Part shown: positions 1 through 9,204 of the stretch, one piece after another
Layout: every line of letters starts with the position of its first letter
Numbering within the stretch: the stretch's first letter is position 1
DNA from: Bacteroidota bacterium
GTDB taxonomy: Bacteria; Bacteroidota; Bacteroidia; Chitinophagales; Chitinophagaceae
Length of the DNA stretch: 62,566 nt
NCBI GenBank assembly: GCA_023415275.1
Contig: JAEZLJ010000153.1
Span: 1-62,566, forward strand
Direction of reading: 5' to 3'
Made by a program: the position numbers and the translations under genes
Notes under the pieces: generated by a model
What the model was told of the DNA's origin: nothing
The model's database searches: none
The model's input: the letters and a program-made list of their open reading frames with translations, nothing else

Positions 1-1039
1 GAATAAAGCCATCACTGTAAGGGTCCAGCACTTTTTCCGTATAAGGATCTGCTATCTTGATATTGTTATCAACCAGGTATTGGTAGGCGTATTCCCTGCC
101 GGGTACCAGGGGGTGAATACGCAACCAGAAGAACTTTCCATCTGGTGTCTTATTCATGATATCCGTCGCCTGTGGAGTCCAGTTATTAAAGTCCCCGATC
201 ACTGCCACATTCGTCTTATTGGGCGCTCTTAAAACAAGGGTCACAGAGGTGTCACCGGGTTCATAATTGATGCCATCCCTTACTCCGGCAGGCAATGCAG
301 CGACGGGTGAGGCCCCGGAAACAAAGATATTAAGTGTGTCATAGGCGGTGGTAGCACCATTGATAGCCGATACAATGAATTGCTGGTTGCCGATTGCCTT
401 TATAGTAGTATTTGCAGAAAGTGTGGTACCTGTAGTGCCGCCTATTAATATACCGTTATGGTAGAACTTCAGGTCAGCCGATTGGCTGGAATTAGCCGTT
501 AAAGTAACCAGGGTGCCAACAGTCCAGGATTGCGGCTCAGGTACAGGATCATATTTGGGTTGTGAAGGCGGGGCATCGATGCGTACCGCCAGATTATTGT
601 TGTAGATAGGCACATACATGTCGCTACCATCAGTGTTACGCTGCGCCTTGCAGGAAGCAGAACAATTTCCTTCCCTGAATAATATAGCAATGCTTTTCAG
701 CACTTCTCCCGGAGCAAGGTTAAAAAATACCCTTGGGTTATTAATAGTGAACTTCCATTTATTAGGACTGACCAAGGTGGCCTGGGCCGCAGCTTCAGTA
801 GACCCCCAGGTAAATGGCGTATGCAACCAGCCCGAATAATTATTCTGACTGGTAATAGACCCCACATGCACATATACATTGCCGGTGTATCCCATCAGGC
901 CCTGGTTGCCCTTGGTAGCGTCAACAGTTATCGTAATTACATCATTATCTTTAGGAAAAGCAGGCGTCCAGGTCAGCAATTGGGCGTTAGTACCCACACC
1001 TGCCAGGACCACCATACATAGCAGCAGCAATCTCTTCAT
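1..1039 (-). CDS. Secreted alpha-amylase-family (GH13-like) protein, N-terminal part
   Basis: The reading frame runs from an ATG at 1037-1039 without a stop to the window edge, so about 346 N-terminal residues are visible and the catalytic barrel is missing. Residues 1-20 form a signal peptide (MKRLLLL core, ending TNAQ). An Ig-like N-terminal region resembling DUF4961 follows, then a CBM48-like E-set domain near residues 275-345 with the motif GDFNNWTP and a late YLVDN / IADPYTEK stretch typical of glycogen-branching and pullulanase-like enzymes of Bacteroidota. By family knowledge such proteins act on alpha-glucans outside the cytoplasm and often end in a T9SS signal, which cannot be checked here. 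It is divergent from ligA, with 95 bases between the two starts. Which GH13 subfamily it belongs to is unknown. Confidence 0.75.
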   Translation of the reverse strand, partial: MKRLLLLCMVVLAGVGTNAQLLTWTPAFPKDNDVITITVDATKGNQGLMGYTGNVYVHVGSITSQNNYSGWLHTPFTWGSTEAAAQATLVSPNKWKFTINNPRVFFNLAPGEVLKSIAILFREGNCSASCKAQRNTDGSDMYVPIYNNNLAVRIDAPPSQPKYDPVPEPQSWTVGTLVTLTANSSQSADLKFYHNGILIGGTTGTTLSANTTIKAIGNQQFIVSAINGATTAYDTLNIFVSGASPVAALPAGVRDGINYEPGDTSVTLVLRAPNKTNVAVIGDFNNWTPQATDIMNKTPDGKFFWLRIHPLVPGREYAYQYLVDNNIKIADPYTEKVLDPYSDGFI

Positions 1040-1134
1040 AGCAATTTGTATTCGGACTAAAGATAATAATATGTACTTAAAACACATTATTTTTCCGAAA
1101 CTCTTTCAAAAGCCCCATTATTTTTACAGGAAAT

Positions 1135-3231
1135 ATGACCAGCAACCCCACCAGGGCCATACAGGCACTTACTCAGAAATTCCTGAAAGAAGTTCAGTCC
1201 GGAAGCCTTAAAGCCAGTGAAATTCAAGACCTCCGAGAGGTATTGCGCTTTCATGAGAACCGCTATTATATTCAAAACGATCCGCTGGTATCAGATTATG
1301 AATATGATAGTCTTTACAAGGCACTTGAAGGTATGGAGAAAGAATATCCGGACCTGGTGGTGCCCGACTCTCCCACTCAACGCGTAGCCAAGGGGCTTAC
1401 CAAAGAATTCCCTACGGTTCAGCACCTGGTACCTATGCTTTCTCTCGACAATTCTTACAATAGTGAAGACCTGGTGGATTTTGACAGGCGGGCCCGCGAA
1501 CTGACGGGTCTTGATACTATTGAGTATTGCATAGAGCCTAAGTTTGATGGCGCCAGCATATCACTGATCTATGAAAATGACCAGCTGGAGCGCGGCGCCA
1601 CCCGTGGCGATGGAGTGCAGGGAGACGATATCACTCCCAATATCAGGCAGATCAGGAGCATACCTCTTTCAGCAAAGTTCTCAGGTTACGGTATTCAAAC
1701 TATCGAGATCAGGGGAGAGGTATTGATCAATAAGAATAATTTTAAAAAATTCAATGATGCCCTGGCTGAACAGGGCCTGGCACCATTGGCCAACCCAAGG
1801 AATGCCGCAGCAGGTACCCTTCGTATAAAAGATCCGCTAGAGGTACGGAGAAGAAACCTGGAAGCCTTTGTATATCATGTCAGTTATTATACTGAACTGA
1901 ATGGATCACCTTCCAACCCTTCATTAGCATCTCATGCCCAAACCCTGCAAATGCTATGGGACCTGGGCTTTCGCAGTCCCGAAAAAGAGAAAAAAGTAGT
2001 GAAGGGCATACAGGCGGTCATTGACTATTGTCATTCATTTGAAGAACATCGCGATAACCTGCCTTATGAAATAGACGGAATGGTGATCAAGGTGAATGAT
2101 TTTGAGTTGCAAGACCGCATGGGCATGACCACGCACCATCCCAGGTGGGCCATTGCCTTTAAATTCAAGGCCAGGCAAGCCACTAGTAAATTATTAAGAG
2201 TTGAATACCAGGTGGGACGAACAGGTAATATTGGCCCTGTGGCTAAGATCGAGCCCGTTCATATTGGTGGTGTTACCGTAAGTTCTGTATCCCTATTCAA
2301 TGAAGATGTGATCAGGGAAAAGGATATTCGTATAGGCGATACTGTTTTGGTAGAAAGAGCCGGTGATGTGATCCCCTATATAGTAAAGCCCCTTGCTGAA
2401 CTAAGAACGGGCGAAGAACAACCTATTCATTTTCCAAAACATTGTCCATCCTGTGGCGACGAACTGTTCCGGTCACCCGAAGAAGCAGCCTGGCGCTGTG
2501 TCAATATCAACTGCCCGGCGCAGGTACTGGAACGTCTCATTCACTTTGCCAGTAAGGATGCCATGGACATTCGCGGGCTGGGTGCCGCTATCATTGAAAA
2601 ATTCTATGCCCTGGGCCTCCTCACCTCCATTCCACAGGTGTACCATCTTGACTATTCAGCTATCAGCCAATTGGAGGGATTTGGCAAAAGATCAATAGAG
2701 AACCTGCAGGCTGCCATAGAAAACTCCCGCAAGCAACCCTTGCACAGGTTGATCTATGCTTTAGGAATCCGCTATGTAGGAGAAACCACCGCAAAAACCC
2801 TGGCACATGCCATTGATCATCTGCTGGAGCTCAGAAATTTTGACCAGGCAGCTCTTCAGGGCCTGGAAGATATCGGGCCCAAGGTAGCAGGCAGCGTGGT
2901 TCAGTTCTTTAGCAATAAGGACAATATTGAAATGATCCAGGCACTGGAGCATTTGGGCCTTACGCTTAAGAATGAAAAAAGAGAATATGCCTCCGCCGGC
3001 AACCTTGATGGACAAACGTTTCTTTTTACAGGTTCACTCGCTAAACTCAAACGCAGCGAAGCTGAGGAAATGGTGGAACAAAATGGGGGCAAGATCGTAT
3101 CAGGCGTCAGCAGCAAGCTCAACTACCTGGTGGTGGGGGAAGATGCTGGTAGCAAATTGGAAAAAGCCAAAAAGATCAATACCATCAAAATCCTGACCGA
3201 GGACCAGTTTCTAAAGATGCTGCAGTCTTAG
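1135..3231 (+). CDS. ligA: NAD-dependent DNA ligase LigA
   Basis: This enzyme seals nicks in duplex DNA using NAD+ during replication and repair. At 698 residues it has the normal family length. Visible parts in order: Ia domain (residues 30-75, with YYIQNDP and SDYEYD), the adenylation domain with nucleophile K136 in EPKFDG, the OB fold with VGRTGNIGPVA, a four-cysteine zinc finger near residues 438-461 (CPSCG and CVNINC), helix-hairpin-helix repeats, and a C-terminal BRCT domain starting near residue 622 (DGQTFLFTGSL). The ATG at 1135 is followed by an N-terminus typical of Bacteroidota LigA. No clear ribosome binding site is seen. It stands alone, divergent from the amylase-like gene. Confidence 0.97.
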   Translation: MTSNPTRAIQALTQKFLKEVQSGSLKASEIQDLREVLRFHENRYYIQNDPLVSDYEYDSLYKALEGMEKEYPDLVVPDSPTQRVAKGLTKEFPTVQHLVPMLSLDNSYNSEDLVDFDRRARELTGLDTIEYCIEPKFDGASISLIYENDQLERGATRGDGVQGDDITPNIRQIRSIPLSAKFSGYGIQTIEIRGEVLINKNNFKKFNDALAEQGLAPLANPRNAAAGTLRIKDPLEVRRRNLEAFVYHVSYYTELNGSPSNPSLASHAQTLQMLWDLGFRSPEKEKKVVKGIQAVIDYCHSFEEHRDNLPYEIDGMVIKVNDFELQDRMGMTTHHPRWAIAFKFKARQATSKLLRVEYQVGRTGNIGPVAKIEPVHIGGVTVSSVSLFNEDVIREKDIRIGDTVLVERAGDVIPYIVKPLAELRTGEEQPIHFPKHCPSCGDELFRSPEEAAWRCVNINCPAQVLERLIHFASKDAMDIRGLGAAIIEKFYALGLLTSIPQVYHLDYSAISQLEGFGKRSIENLQAAIENSRKQPLHRLIYALGIRYVGETTAKTLAHAIDHLLELRNFDQAALQGLEDIGPKVAGSVVQFFSNKDNIEMIQALEHLGLTLKNEKREYASAGNLDGQTFLFTGSLAKLKRSEAEEMVEQNGGKIVSGVSSKLNYLVVGEDAGSKLEKAKKINTIKILTEDQFLKMLQS

Positions 3232-3409
3232 GGTAATGGCCCTTAAAATTATTGGCAATAAGGCTCATTGGTAGCTCAGCGTGTACAATAATTTGGGTCA
3301 TTCTGGCGTCCTGCACATTTAAACAGTTTAGAAATTGGTTGCGGCATAAAATTTTCATGTAGTATATTGCCACTATTGTTTACCGTTATAACTTCTAAAG
3401 GCAAACGTT

Positions 3410-3970
3410 ATGATCAAAAAATTAGCCGGCGAAACATGGAAACCCCTTGTATTTAAAGGAAGTAAAGACTTGCGTAACCGTTATGCAGTCTCCTCTGCTG
3501 GCCGCATTGCCAGCTTTAAAGAAGATGTGCTGGAAGATGGAAAGCTGCTCAATGGCTCGCTGACCACCGGCTACCGCACCTTAAACCTGCACCGGCCCGG
3601 GCATAAAGGCACCCTTTATATTCATAGGGAACTGGCCAAGCTCTTTCTTCAAAGACCCTCCCCCAAGTTCAAGTTTGTAATTCATAAGAACCATAATAAG
3701 CTGGACAATTCAGTAAAGAATCTTAAATGGGCCACACTCGAAGAAATGATAGAGCACCAGCAAGGTAGTCCTGCCAAGATCGCTTATAAGAAAAAACAGG
3801 CTAACCGGGAAGTGGGCTTAAAACTTACCGCTGCACAGGTAAAGAAGATCAAGGACCAGCTGAACAATAAGAACCGCAGGCTTACTATTAAACAGCTTGC
3901 CGACAAATATGATGTGAGCGAAATGACCATGTACCGAATTAAAAGCGGAGAAAATTGGGGAAGAGTATAA
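3410..3970 (+). CDS. NUMOD4 / HNH-like protein with C-terminal helix-turn-helix
   Basis: A 186-residue protein built from parts of homing endonucleases. Residues 7-60 match NUMOD4 (ETWKPLVF, RYAVSSAGRIASF, GYRTLNL). Residues 70-110 match the HNH_3 type of His-Me finger: IHRELAKLFL, then VIHKNHNKLDN and NLKWAT. In typical members the second block reads NH-I-D-G-N, so here the Asn before the His has become Ile, while the His (92) and the NLKW end remain. Residues 155-183 form a helix-turn-helix (LTIKQLADKYDVSEMTMYRI), very basic in the linker before it. It is not inside an intron or intein and has no phage neighbours. It may be a chromosomally fixed regulator or a weak nuclease; I cannot decide which. 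The ATG at 3410 gives a full NUMOD4. Confidence 0.75.
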   Translation: MIKKLAGETWKPLVFKGSKDLRNRYAVSSAGRIASFKEDVLEDGKLLNGSLTTGYRTLNLHRPGHKGTLYIHRELAKLFLQRPSPKFKFVIHKNHNKLDNSVKNLKWATLEEMIEHQQGSPAKIAYKKKQANREVGLKLTAAQVKKIKDQLNNKNRRLTIKQLADKYDVSEMTMYRIKSGENWGRV

Positions 3971-4107
3971 CCCTGCACTTTATATGTAAATACAAGCAGC
4001 GAACGAGCTCATTTTTATAATGACAGCCATTGTGTATTTGAACTAACTTTAGTTCATAATTCGCACCAGATACTGCCTTTTCTTCAATTAAAATAAAGGA
4101 GGTGTTT

Positions 4108-4425
4108 ATGGTTGTCCGACTTACATTCTGCAAATTTCTCCCTGATAAGATCAACGAAGCCAGGAAGATCTACAACGAACAGATTGTTCCAATAGTCAAA
4201 AAACAAAAAGGTAACCTCAGGATCTTCCTGCTGGAACCCACTGACACAGCAGATGATTTCATTTCTGTTACAGAGTGGAAATCCAGGGAAGATGCCGATG
4301 CCTATCAAAGCAGTGGTCTTTACAAAACTTTGGTGAACAAACTGGAGAAAGTATTCATGAAACAACCCACTATCAAGGTGTACAACGAGGTGGAAACATT
4401 CACTCCTTCCTATCCCATTTTATGA
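4108..4425 (+). CDS. ABM-domain (antibiotic biosynthesis monooxygenase-like) protein
   Basis: A 105-residue dimeric alpha/beta-barrel protein of the ABM superfamily. Visible signs are VRLTFCKFLPDKINEARKIY at the N-terminus, the central EWKSREDADAY, which matches the usual W-xx-xxA-xxxH-xxS pattern in a His-less form, and a C-terminal strand. Members range from quinol monooxygenases to heme-degrading or simple sensor proteins, so the substrate is unknown. I take the ATG at 4108 as start: it has an AAGGAGGT Shine-Dalgarno-like block at 4096-4103, unusually strong for this phylum, five to six bases upstream. A GTG at 4102 in the same frame would sit inside that block. A perfect terminator hairpin follows the stop codon. 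Confidence 0.8.
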   Translation: MVVRLTFCKFLPDKINEARKIYNEQIVPIVKKQKGNLRIFLLEPTDTADDFISVTEWKSREDADAYQSSGLYKTLVNKLEKVFMKQPTIKVYNEVETFTPSYPIL

Positions 4426-4431
4426 AGCTTG

Positions 4432-4470
4432 AAAAGTTGATTGCAGCTGGCAACCTGCAATCAACTTTTT
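4432..4470 (+). terminator. Rho-independent terminator after the ABM gene
   Basis: A perfect 15-bp stem (AAAAGTTGATTGCAG at 4432-4446 with its complement at 4455-4469) encloses an 8-base loop and ends in TTTTT. It lies 7 bases after the stop codon of the ABM gene. The 5' A run on the other side also allows some termination of minus-strand transcripts. Confidence 0.85.
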
Positions 4471-4525
4471 ATGGACTTCCCTGTAAGTCTTACAATCAGC
4501 AAGGCATATTCTTTATCTTCATTTC

Positions 4526-5194
4526 ATGATAGAACCTCAAACTCTTAGCTTTTTAAAAAAGCTGGAAAAGAATAATAACAAACCCTGGTTCGACACACAT
4601 AGACCTCAATACGAAGCAGCAAGGATAGACTTCTCTAATTTTATCCAATTACTTATTGATGCTTTACAGCTGAAAGATACTACCATCACAGGCATGACAT
4701 CAAGGGAGTGTTTGTTTCGCATTAACCGCGATGTCAGGTTTTCAAAAAACAAACAACCTTATAAAACCAACTTCGGAGCCAGTATTAAAAGAGGAGGTCG
4801 CAAATCGGGCTTTGCCGGCTATTACTTTCACCTGGAACCTGGCAATAGCTTTATTGGCGGTGGTTTGTGGATGCCTGAACCTGCTGCCTTAAAAAATGTC
4901 AGGCAGGAAATAGATTACAATTGGGATGAGTTTCAATCTATCCTGAAAGAAAAGAATTTTAAAAAGACCTACACTGACCTGTATATGGGAGAAGGTATGA
5001 GCCTGAGCACAATACCTAAAGGTTATGAAAAGGATAACCCGGCTGCAAAATACCTGAAATTGAAAAGTTTTATTGCGGAAACATCGGTGACAGATGAAGA
5101 ACTGGTAAAAGGAACCTTGCACAAAAAGACGTTGACTGCTTTTGAAGCGCTTCAGCCTTTCCTGAACTTTATCAACACGGCCATAGAAGGATAA
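4526..5194 (+). CDS. DUF2461 domain-containing protein
   Basis: A 222-residue cytoplasmic protein of the DUF2461 / TIGR02453 family. Family marks seen are the N-terminal LSFLKKLEKNNNKPWFDTHR, the middle CLFRINRDVRFSKNKQPYKTNF and YYFHLEPGNSFIGGGLWMPE, and the later PKGYEKDNPAAKYLKLKSF. The family is widespread, full length here, and its biochemical role is not established; no catalytic residues can be named. The start at 4526 lies directly before the conserved first helix. It is followed after 58 bases by an SDR gene on the same strand, which may be co-transcribed. Confidence 0.9.
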   Translation: MIEPQTLSFLKKLEKNNNKPWFDTHRPQYEAARIDFSNFIQLLIDALQLKDTTITGMTSRECLFRINRDVRFSKNKQPYKTNFGASIKRGGRKSGFAGYYFHLEPGNSFIGGGLWMPEPAALKNVRQEIDYNWDEFQSILKEKNFKKTYTDLYMGEGMSLSTIPKGYEKDNPAAKYLKLKSFIAETSVTDEELVKGTLHKKTLTAFEALQPFLNFINTAIEG

Positions 5195-5252
5195 AAAAGC
5201 CGGTGAACCATATCGGCCGGAAATTTGTTCCTGTTCTTGCAAATACATTCAT

Positions 5253-6089
5253 ATGGCAAAGACCTGGTTTATAACCGGAGCCTCCAGCGGCCTGGGTGAA
5301 GCATTATCAAAAGCAGTACTGGCTAAAGGTGATATGGCAGTGGCTACCTTTCGTAAAAAGGACCAGGCAGAAGCCTTCACAGCCATGGCCAAAGAGAATG
5401 GCCTGGGCCTGGTGCTGGATATCACACATAGAGATGCTATTCAACCTGCCCTCCAGGAAGCCATTGATAAATTTGGCCGTATAGACGTGCTGGCTAATAA
5501 TGCCGGGTATGGAACCATTGGGGCTATAGAGGAATTTAGCCTTGAAGAGATCAGGGCACAAATGGAGACCAATTTTTTTGGGGCAGTAGCTGTTACCAAA
5601 GCCGCTTTACCCATACTGCGGGAGCAGGGATCGGGATATATTGTGCAGGTCTCTTCGCAGTCTGGCTTCAGGGCATCCGCAGGCTTCGGCATTTACAATG
5701 CCAGCAAATTTGCCCTGGAAGGTTTTAGTGAAGCACTGGCGCAGGAAGTACAACCTTTTGGTGTCAAGGTGGTAATTGTTGAACCAGGTCCTTTCCGTAC
5801 TCAATTCCTTGACTCTTCCGCAAAAACGCCATCTGCCCACATTGAGGCTTACTCTAAAACTCCTGTGGCACAGATGTATCAATATATGGAACGCATGAAT
5901 GGCAAACAGGAAGGTGATCCTGAAAAAGGGGCCCAGGCCATAGTTGATTATATCCATAGCAACCGCGAGCCATTACGCCTTCCCCTGGGCAAGACCACCA
6001 TCCAGGGCATGAGGTCGAAACTGGCTGATGTTGAAAAAGATATTGCTGCCAATGAAGCCATTTCCATCAGTACAGTTTTTGAAAATTGA
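5253..6089 (+). CDS. SDR family NAD(P)-dependent oxidoreductase
   Basis: A classical short-chain dehydrogenase/reductase of 278 residues. The Rossmann glycine motif TGASSGLG is at residues 8-15, NNAG at 82-85, the catalytic Ser region VQVSSQSG near 131-138, and the Tyr-Lys pair YNASK at 148-152. PGPFRTQF near residue 188 is the usual post-catalytic segment. The substrate is unknown. The absence of an acidic residue at the end of the second strand, where ATFRKKDQ is found, suggests NADP(H) preference, which is inference. The stop codon lies only 11 bases from the convergent propeller gene. Confidence 0.92.
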   Translation: MAKTWFITGASSGLGEALSKAVLAKGDMAVATFRKKDQAEAFTAMAKENGLGLVLDITHRDAIQPALQEAIDKFGRIDVLANNAGYGTIGAIEEFSLEEIRAQMETNFFGAVAVTKAALPILREQGSGYIVQVSSQSGFRASAGFGIYNASKFALEGFSEALAQEVQPFGVKVVIVEPGPFRTQFLDSSAKTPSAHIEAYSKTPVAQMYQYMERMNGKQEGDPEKGAQAIVDYIHSNREPLRLPLGKTTIQGMRSKLADVEKDIAANEAISISTVFEN

Positions 6090-6100
6090 TATACCGGTAA

Positions 6101-8752
6101 TTAATATGGCTGCCGGATCAATTTGACACTATGGGATAACTGTTTATTATAGATGTTCAGGATGTACATACCTGGCACCAATAAATGGTTGTCTAAAGTG
6201 ATGGTATTGATCCCCTGTACCAGTAAAGCCCTACCTCTTGCATATTGCCTGCCTCCAGCATCTGTAAGCTGGTAATACACCTCTTGCTGCCCTGCAGAAT
6301 TGATCACCAACTTTATTTCGCTTTGCCATGCTTCCTGTTGCAGGTGGATAGTAAGCTCATTAATTTCTAGGTAAATAGTAATGATCGAAGAATAAGCCAC
6401 ACTGCCATCCATATCTACCATTTTCAGCCGGTAATAAGATAAGCCGCTCAATGGTGCATGGTCTGTATAGTTGTAATCTATCACCGAAGCACTGTTACCA
6501 TTGGCTTTTATGTTTGCTATAGGAATAAAATGCCTGCCATCGCTGCTTCTTTCCACCTGGAAATACGCACTGTTTTCTTCATTAGCCGTTTTCCACTGGC
6601 AAACTACAATAGGACCACCAGGCTCGTTCACAGCCTTTGCCATGAATGAAAGTAAAAAGACAGGTAAAGGTGCTTCACTCACGCTTTCAAACTGTGCCAG
6701 GTAAGGATGGTCTTTAGATTGGATGGTGGTGAAATCACCTCCTGCAAATAAACTGTTTTCTTTTACCAGTATCCTGTGAACCGTATTGTTGGCACCAGGA
6801 TTCCAATTGGTAGCTAAACCTGTTGCCAGTTCCAATGCCGCCAACCGTTCGCGGTCAGTTCCGCCAATAGATGTGAATTCTCCGCCTGTATAAATAAGCT
6901 TTCCTTGAATAGCCATAGTTTCCACCCTACCGTTAGCTTCCGGGTCCCAGTCAGTGGTATTGCCGGTAACAGCATCAATCGCTGCTATATGCTGCCGGGA
7001 AACATTCCCAATACTGGTAAAATCACCACCGGCAAAAACAGTCTGACCAAGTAAAGCCAGGGCATATACTTCGCCATCAGAAGTCGGGTTCCAATTGGTA
7101 GCCGCGCCCGTGGCAGGATCAAGGGCCGCTATATAATTTCTTGACGTTCCACCAATGGACGTGAATGCACCACCGGCATAGATCCTGCTATCATTACCTG
7201 CCAGTTCCCTCACCGTATTATCAGCTGCTGGATTCCAGGAAGTAATGTTTCCGGAACTTAAATCAAATGAAGCCAGGTTACTTCTCAATTGCTCGGCAAT
7301 GGAGCTAAACGACCCACCTACATATAACTGATTGTTCTGTACCAGCAAAGCATGTACAGGGGCATTGGCATTCGCATCCCAGGCCGTGGGCAGGCCAGTG
7401 ACTGCATCAATAGCGGCCAGGTAATTTCGGGTCAACCCATTTACATTCGTAAAATCACCACCTGCATACACCAGGTTGCCATTTACGGCCAGGTCTCTTA
7501 CCGTACCAAACACTGCGGGGCTCCATGAGGTAAATTTTCGTAAACTAAGTAGTATAGCCGCCAGGTGGTTGCGCCTTCCTCCGCCAATGGAATTAAAATC
7601 ACCACCTGCATAAATGGCATTACCCCCTACCGTTACAGAAAATACAAGATCATCTGCACCAGGATCCCAACCCGTTGGCAAGCCGGTAGTTCTGTCAATA
7701 GCCGCCAGGTGATTGCGCATACTGCCGCCCACGGCTGTAAATCCTCCACCCACATATACTGCATTCCCATCTATGGCTATTGAGGTTACACTTCCATTCA
7801 AATTGGGATTCCAGGATGTTACCTGGCCGGTGCTGGCGTCTATGGCTGCCAGGTTATTCCTGATCTGTCCACCAACAGTGGTAAAGCTGCCACCTGCATA
7901 AATGGTATTACCAGCAAACCCGATAGCAGCCACCCTCCTGTTAGCATTAGGATTCCAGGGCAGCAAGGCACCTGTGGAGGCATCAATAGCCGCCAGGTAA
8001 TTACGGCCCTGACCCGATATAGCAGTAAAATCTCCCGAAACAAAAACCCTGCTGCCATCCACCGCTAAGGAATAAGTAAGATTATCCGCATTGGGATTCC
8101 AGTTAGCAGGCAAACCAGTATTGACATCAACCGCTGCCAGGTAATTCCTGGGAAGGCCTCCTACCTGGGTGAAGTATCCTGCAATATAGACCAGGCTCCC
8201 CTGCAGGGCCATATTGAACACCCAGCCTGTGATCACCGGGCTCCAGCCATTGGCAAGACCCGTAGTAGCGTCTAATGCTGCCAGTGAGGTTCTGGCCTGT
8301 CCGCCAATCTGCGTGAACTGACCTGCTACATATAACAGCCCTCCGGCCAGTTTAATATCAAGCACCGGCCGATCAGCATCGGCCTTCCATGAAGACAAGC
8401 TGCCATCAGCATTGATGCGGGCAATATAATTTCTTGGAACTCCTCCCACCTCGGTAAAAAAACCTCCAATATACCATCCACCATTTCCATCGGGGACGGC
8501 AGTGGCCACCCTGCTGTTAGGTTGCACAAAGCTAAAATCCGGCAGGCCTGATGTTTTATCTATCGAAGCACCATAAGGTAGGCGGGGGCCCACAAAGGTA
8601 AAATCACCCCCTATATAAAGGGTGTCTCCCCTCGCCGCCATGGCACGCACCGCACCATTGGTATATAAAGAATCAGGAACGAGTGTTTGAGAAAATACAG
8701 GGTTTCCGGAAAGGATTCCCCACAAGGTAAGGCAGGCATACAACTTCTTCAT
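6101..8752 (-). CDS. Secreted 14-repeat beta-propeller protein with T9SS-type C-terminus
   Basis: An 883-residue exported protein. A signal peptide covers residues 1-22 (MKKLYACLTLWGILSG, ending VFSQ). From about residue 35 to 690 there are 14 near-identical units of about 45-50 residues, each with a core like YAGGDFTSIGG, then RNYLAAIDASTG and WNPN. They resemble the DUF5122 / delta-60-type propeller repeats. Fourteen units would fit two seven-bladed propellers. A fibronectin-like segment around residues 700-790 (VVCQWKTANEENSAYFQVERS, SYYRLKMVDMDG) and a C-terminal sorting-like domain (LLVPGMYILNI) follow; this layout is common in T9SS substrates. The gene probably encodes a surface or released protein of unknown ligand. 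It is alone on the minus strand. Confidence 0.85.
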   Translation of the reverse strand: MKKLYACLTLWGILSGNPVFSQTLVPDSLYTNGAVRAMAARGDTLYIGGDFTFVGPRLPYGASIDKTSGLPDFSFVQPNSRVATAVPDGNGGWYIGGFFTEVGGVPRNYIARINADGSLSSWKADADRPVLDIKLAGGLLYVAGQFTQIGGQARTSLAALDATTGLANGWSPVITGWVFNMALQGSLVYIAGYFTQVGGLPRNYLAAVDVNTGLPANWNPNADNLTYSLAVDGSRVFVSGDFTAISGQGRNYLAAIDASTGALLPWNPNANRRVAAIGFAGNTIYAGGSFTTVGGQIRNNLAAIDASTGQVTSWNPNLNGSVTSIAIDGNAVYVGGGFTAVGGSMRNHLAAIDRTTGLPTGWDPGADDLVFSVTVGGNAIYAGGDFNSIGGGRRNHLAAILLSLRKFTSWSPAVFGTVRDLAVNGNLVYAGGDFTNVNGLTRNYLAAIDAVTGLPTAWDANANAPVHALLVQNNQLYVGGSFSSIAEQLRSNLASFDLSSGNITSWNPAADNTVRELAGNDSRIYAGGAFTSIGGTSRNYIAALDPATGAATNWNPTSDGEVYALALLGQTVFAGGDFTSIGNVSRQHIAAIDAVTGNTTDWDPEANGRVETMAIQGKLIYTGGEFTSIGGTDRERLAALELATGLATNWNPGANNTVHRILVKENSLFAGGDFTTIQSKDHPYLAQFESVSEAPLPVFLLSFMAKAVNEPGGPIVVCQWKTANEENSAYFQVERSSDGRHFIPIANIKANGNSASVIDYNYTDHAPLSGLSYYRLKMVDMDGSVAYSSIITIYLEINELTIHLQQEAWQSEIKLVINSAGQQEVYYQLTDAGGRQYARGRALLVQGINTITLDNHLLVPGMYILNIYNKQLSHSVKLIRQPY

Positions 8753-9071
8753 AACAGTTAAGCATTTACCTTAAAAGCGAAGAAGATGGCTATTAAAATT
8801 ATTGAATAAAAATGTAATCAAAACTCGGCAGTATTATTATTTTGTCCATATTTTATTGGCTAAATATCAATTCATTGCATCTCAGCTCTGTATATCAAAT
8901 CCCCAAGGGATTGGATGTGAATATAACCTCATTGCACATAAGTATCATTCGACCCTGATGGCGTCGTATCCTACATTTACTGATCTACCAATAAACATAT
9001 AATGCCTTCATCCTCATCTTCACCATTCTATAATAATCAAAAAATAACCATCACGCATAAGAAAGCTATTT

Positions 9072-9105
9072 CCTTGTCAACTTGTTAACCTATTCACTTG
9101 TCAAC
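9072..9105. repeat. TTGACAAG-family repeat, left copy
   Basis: CCTTGTCAACTTGTTAAC at 9072-9089 plus ACTTGTCAAC at 9096-9105 is the reverse complement of a block found at 10197-10222, on the other side of the lipoprotein gene. The 18-base core is identical in both copies. Confidence 0.8.
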
Positions 9106-9160
9106 TATCTACCCAAACCGTCTAAAACACCTTTCTATCGCCTCTTTAAAGAGTGGGGGC

Positions 9161-9204
9161 AGACACGGCACAGACACGGCACAGACATGGCGCAGAGCCG
9201 TTGC
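9161..9204. repeat. 11-bp tandem repeat
   Basis: AGACACGGCAC occurs twice without change (9161-9171, 9172-9182), followed by two decayed units (9183-9193 AGACATGGCGC and 9194-9204). The period of 11 bases is close to one helical turn. It lies in non-coding DNA. Confidence 0.8.

Noticed and set aside
9161..9204. CRISPR-like array
   Set aside because: The 11-base units are directly adjacent, with no spacers and no cas genes nearby.
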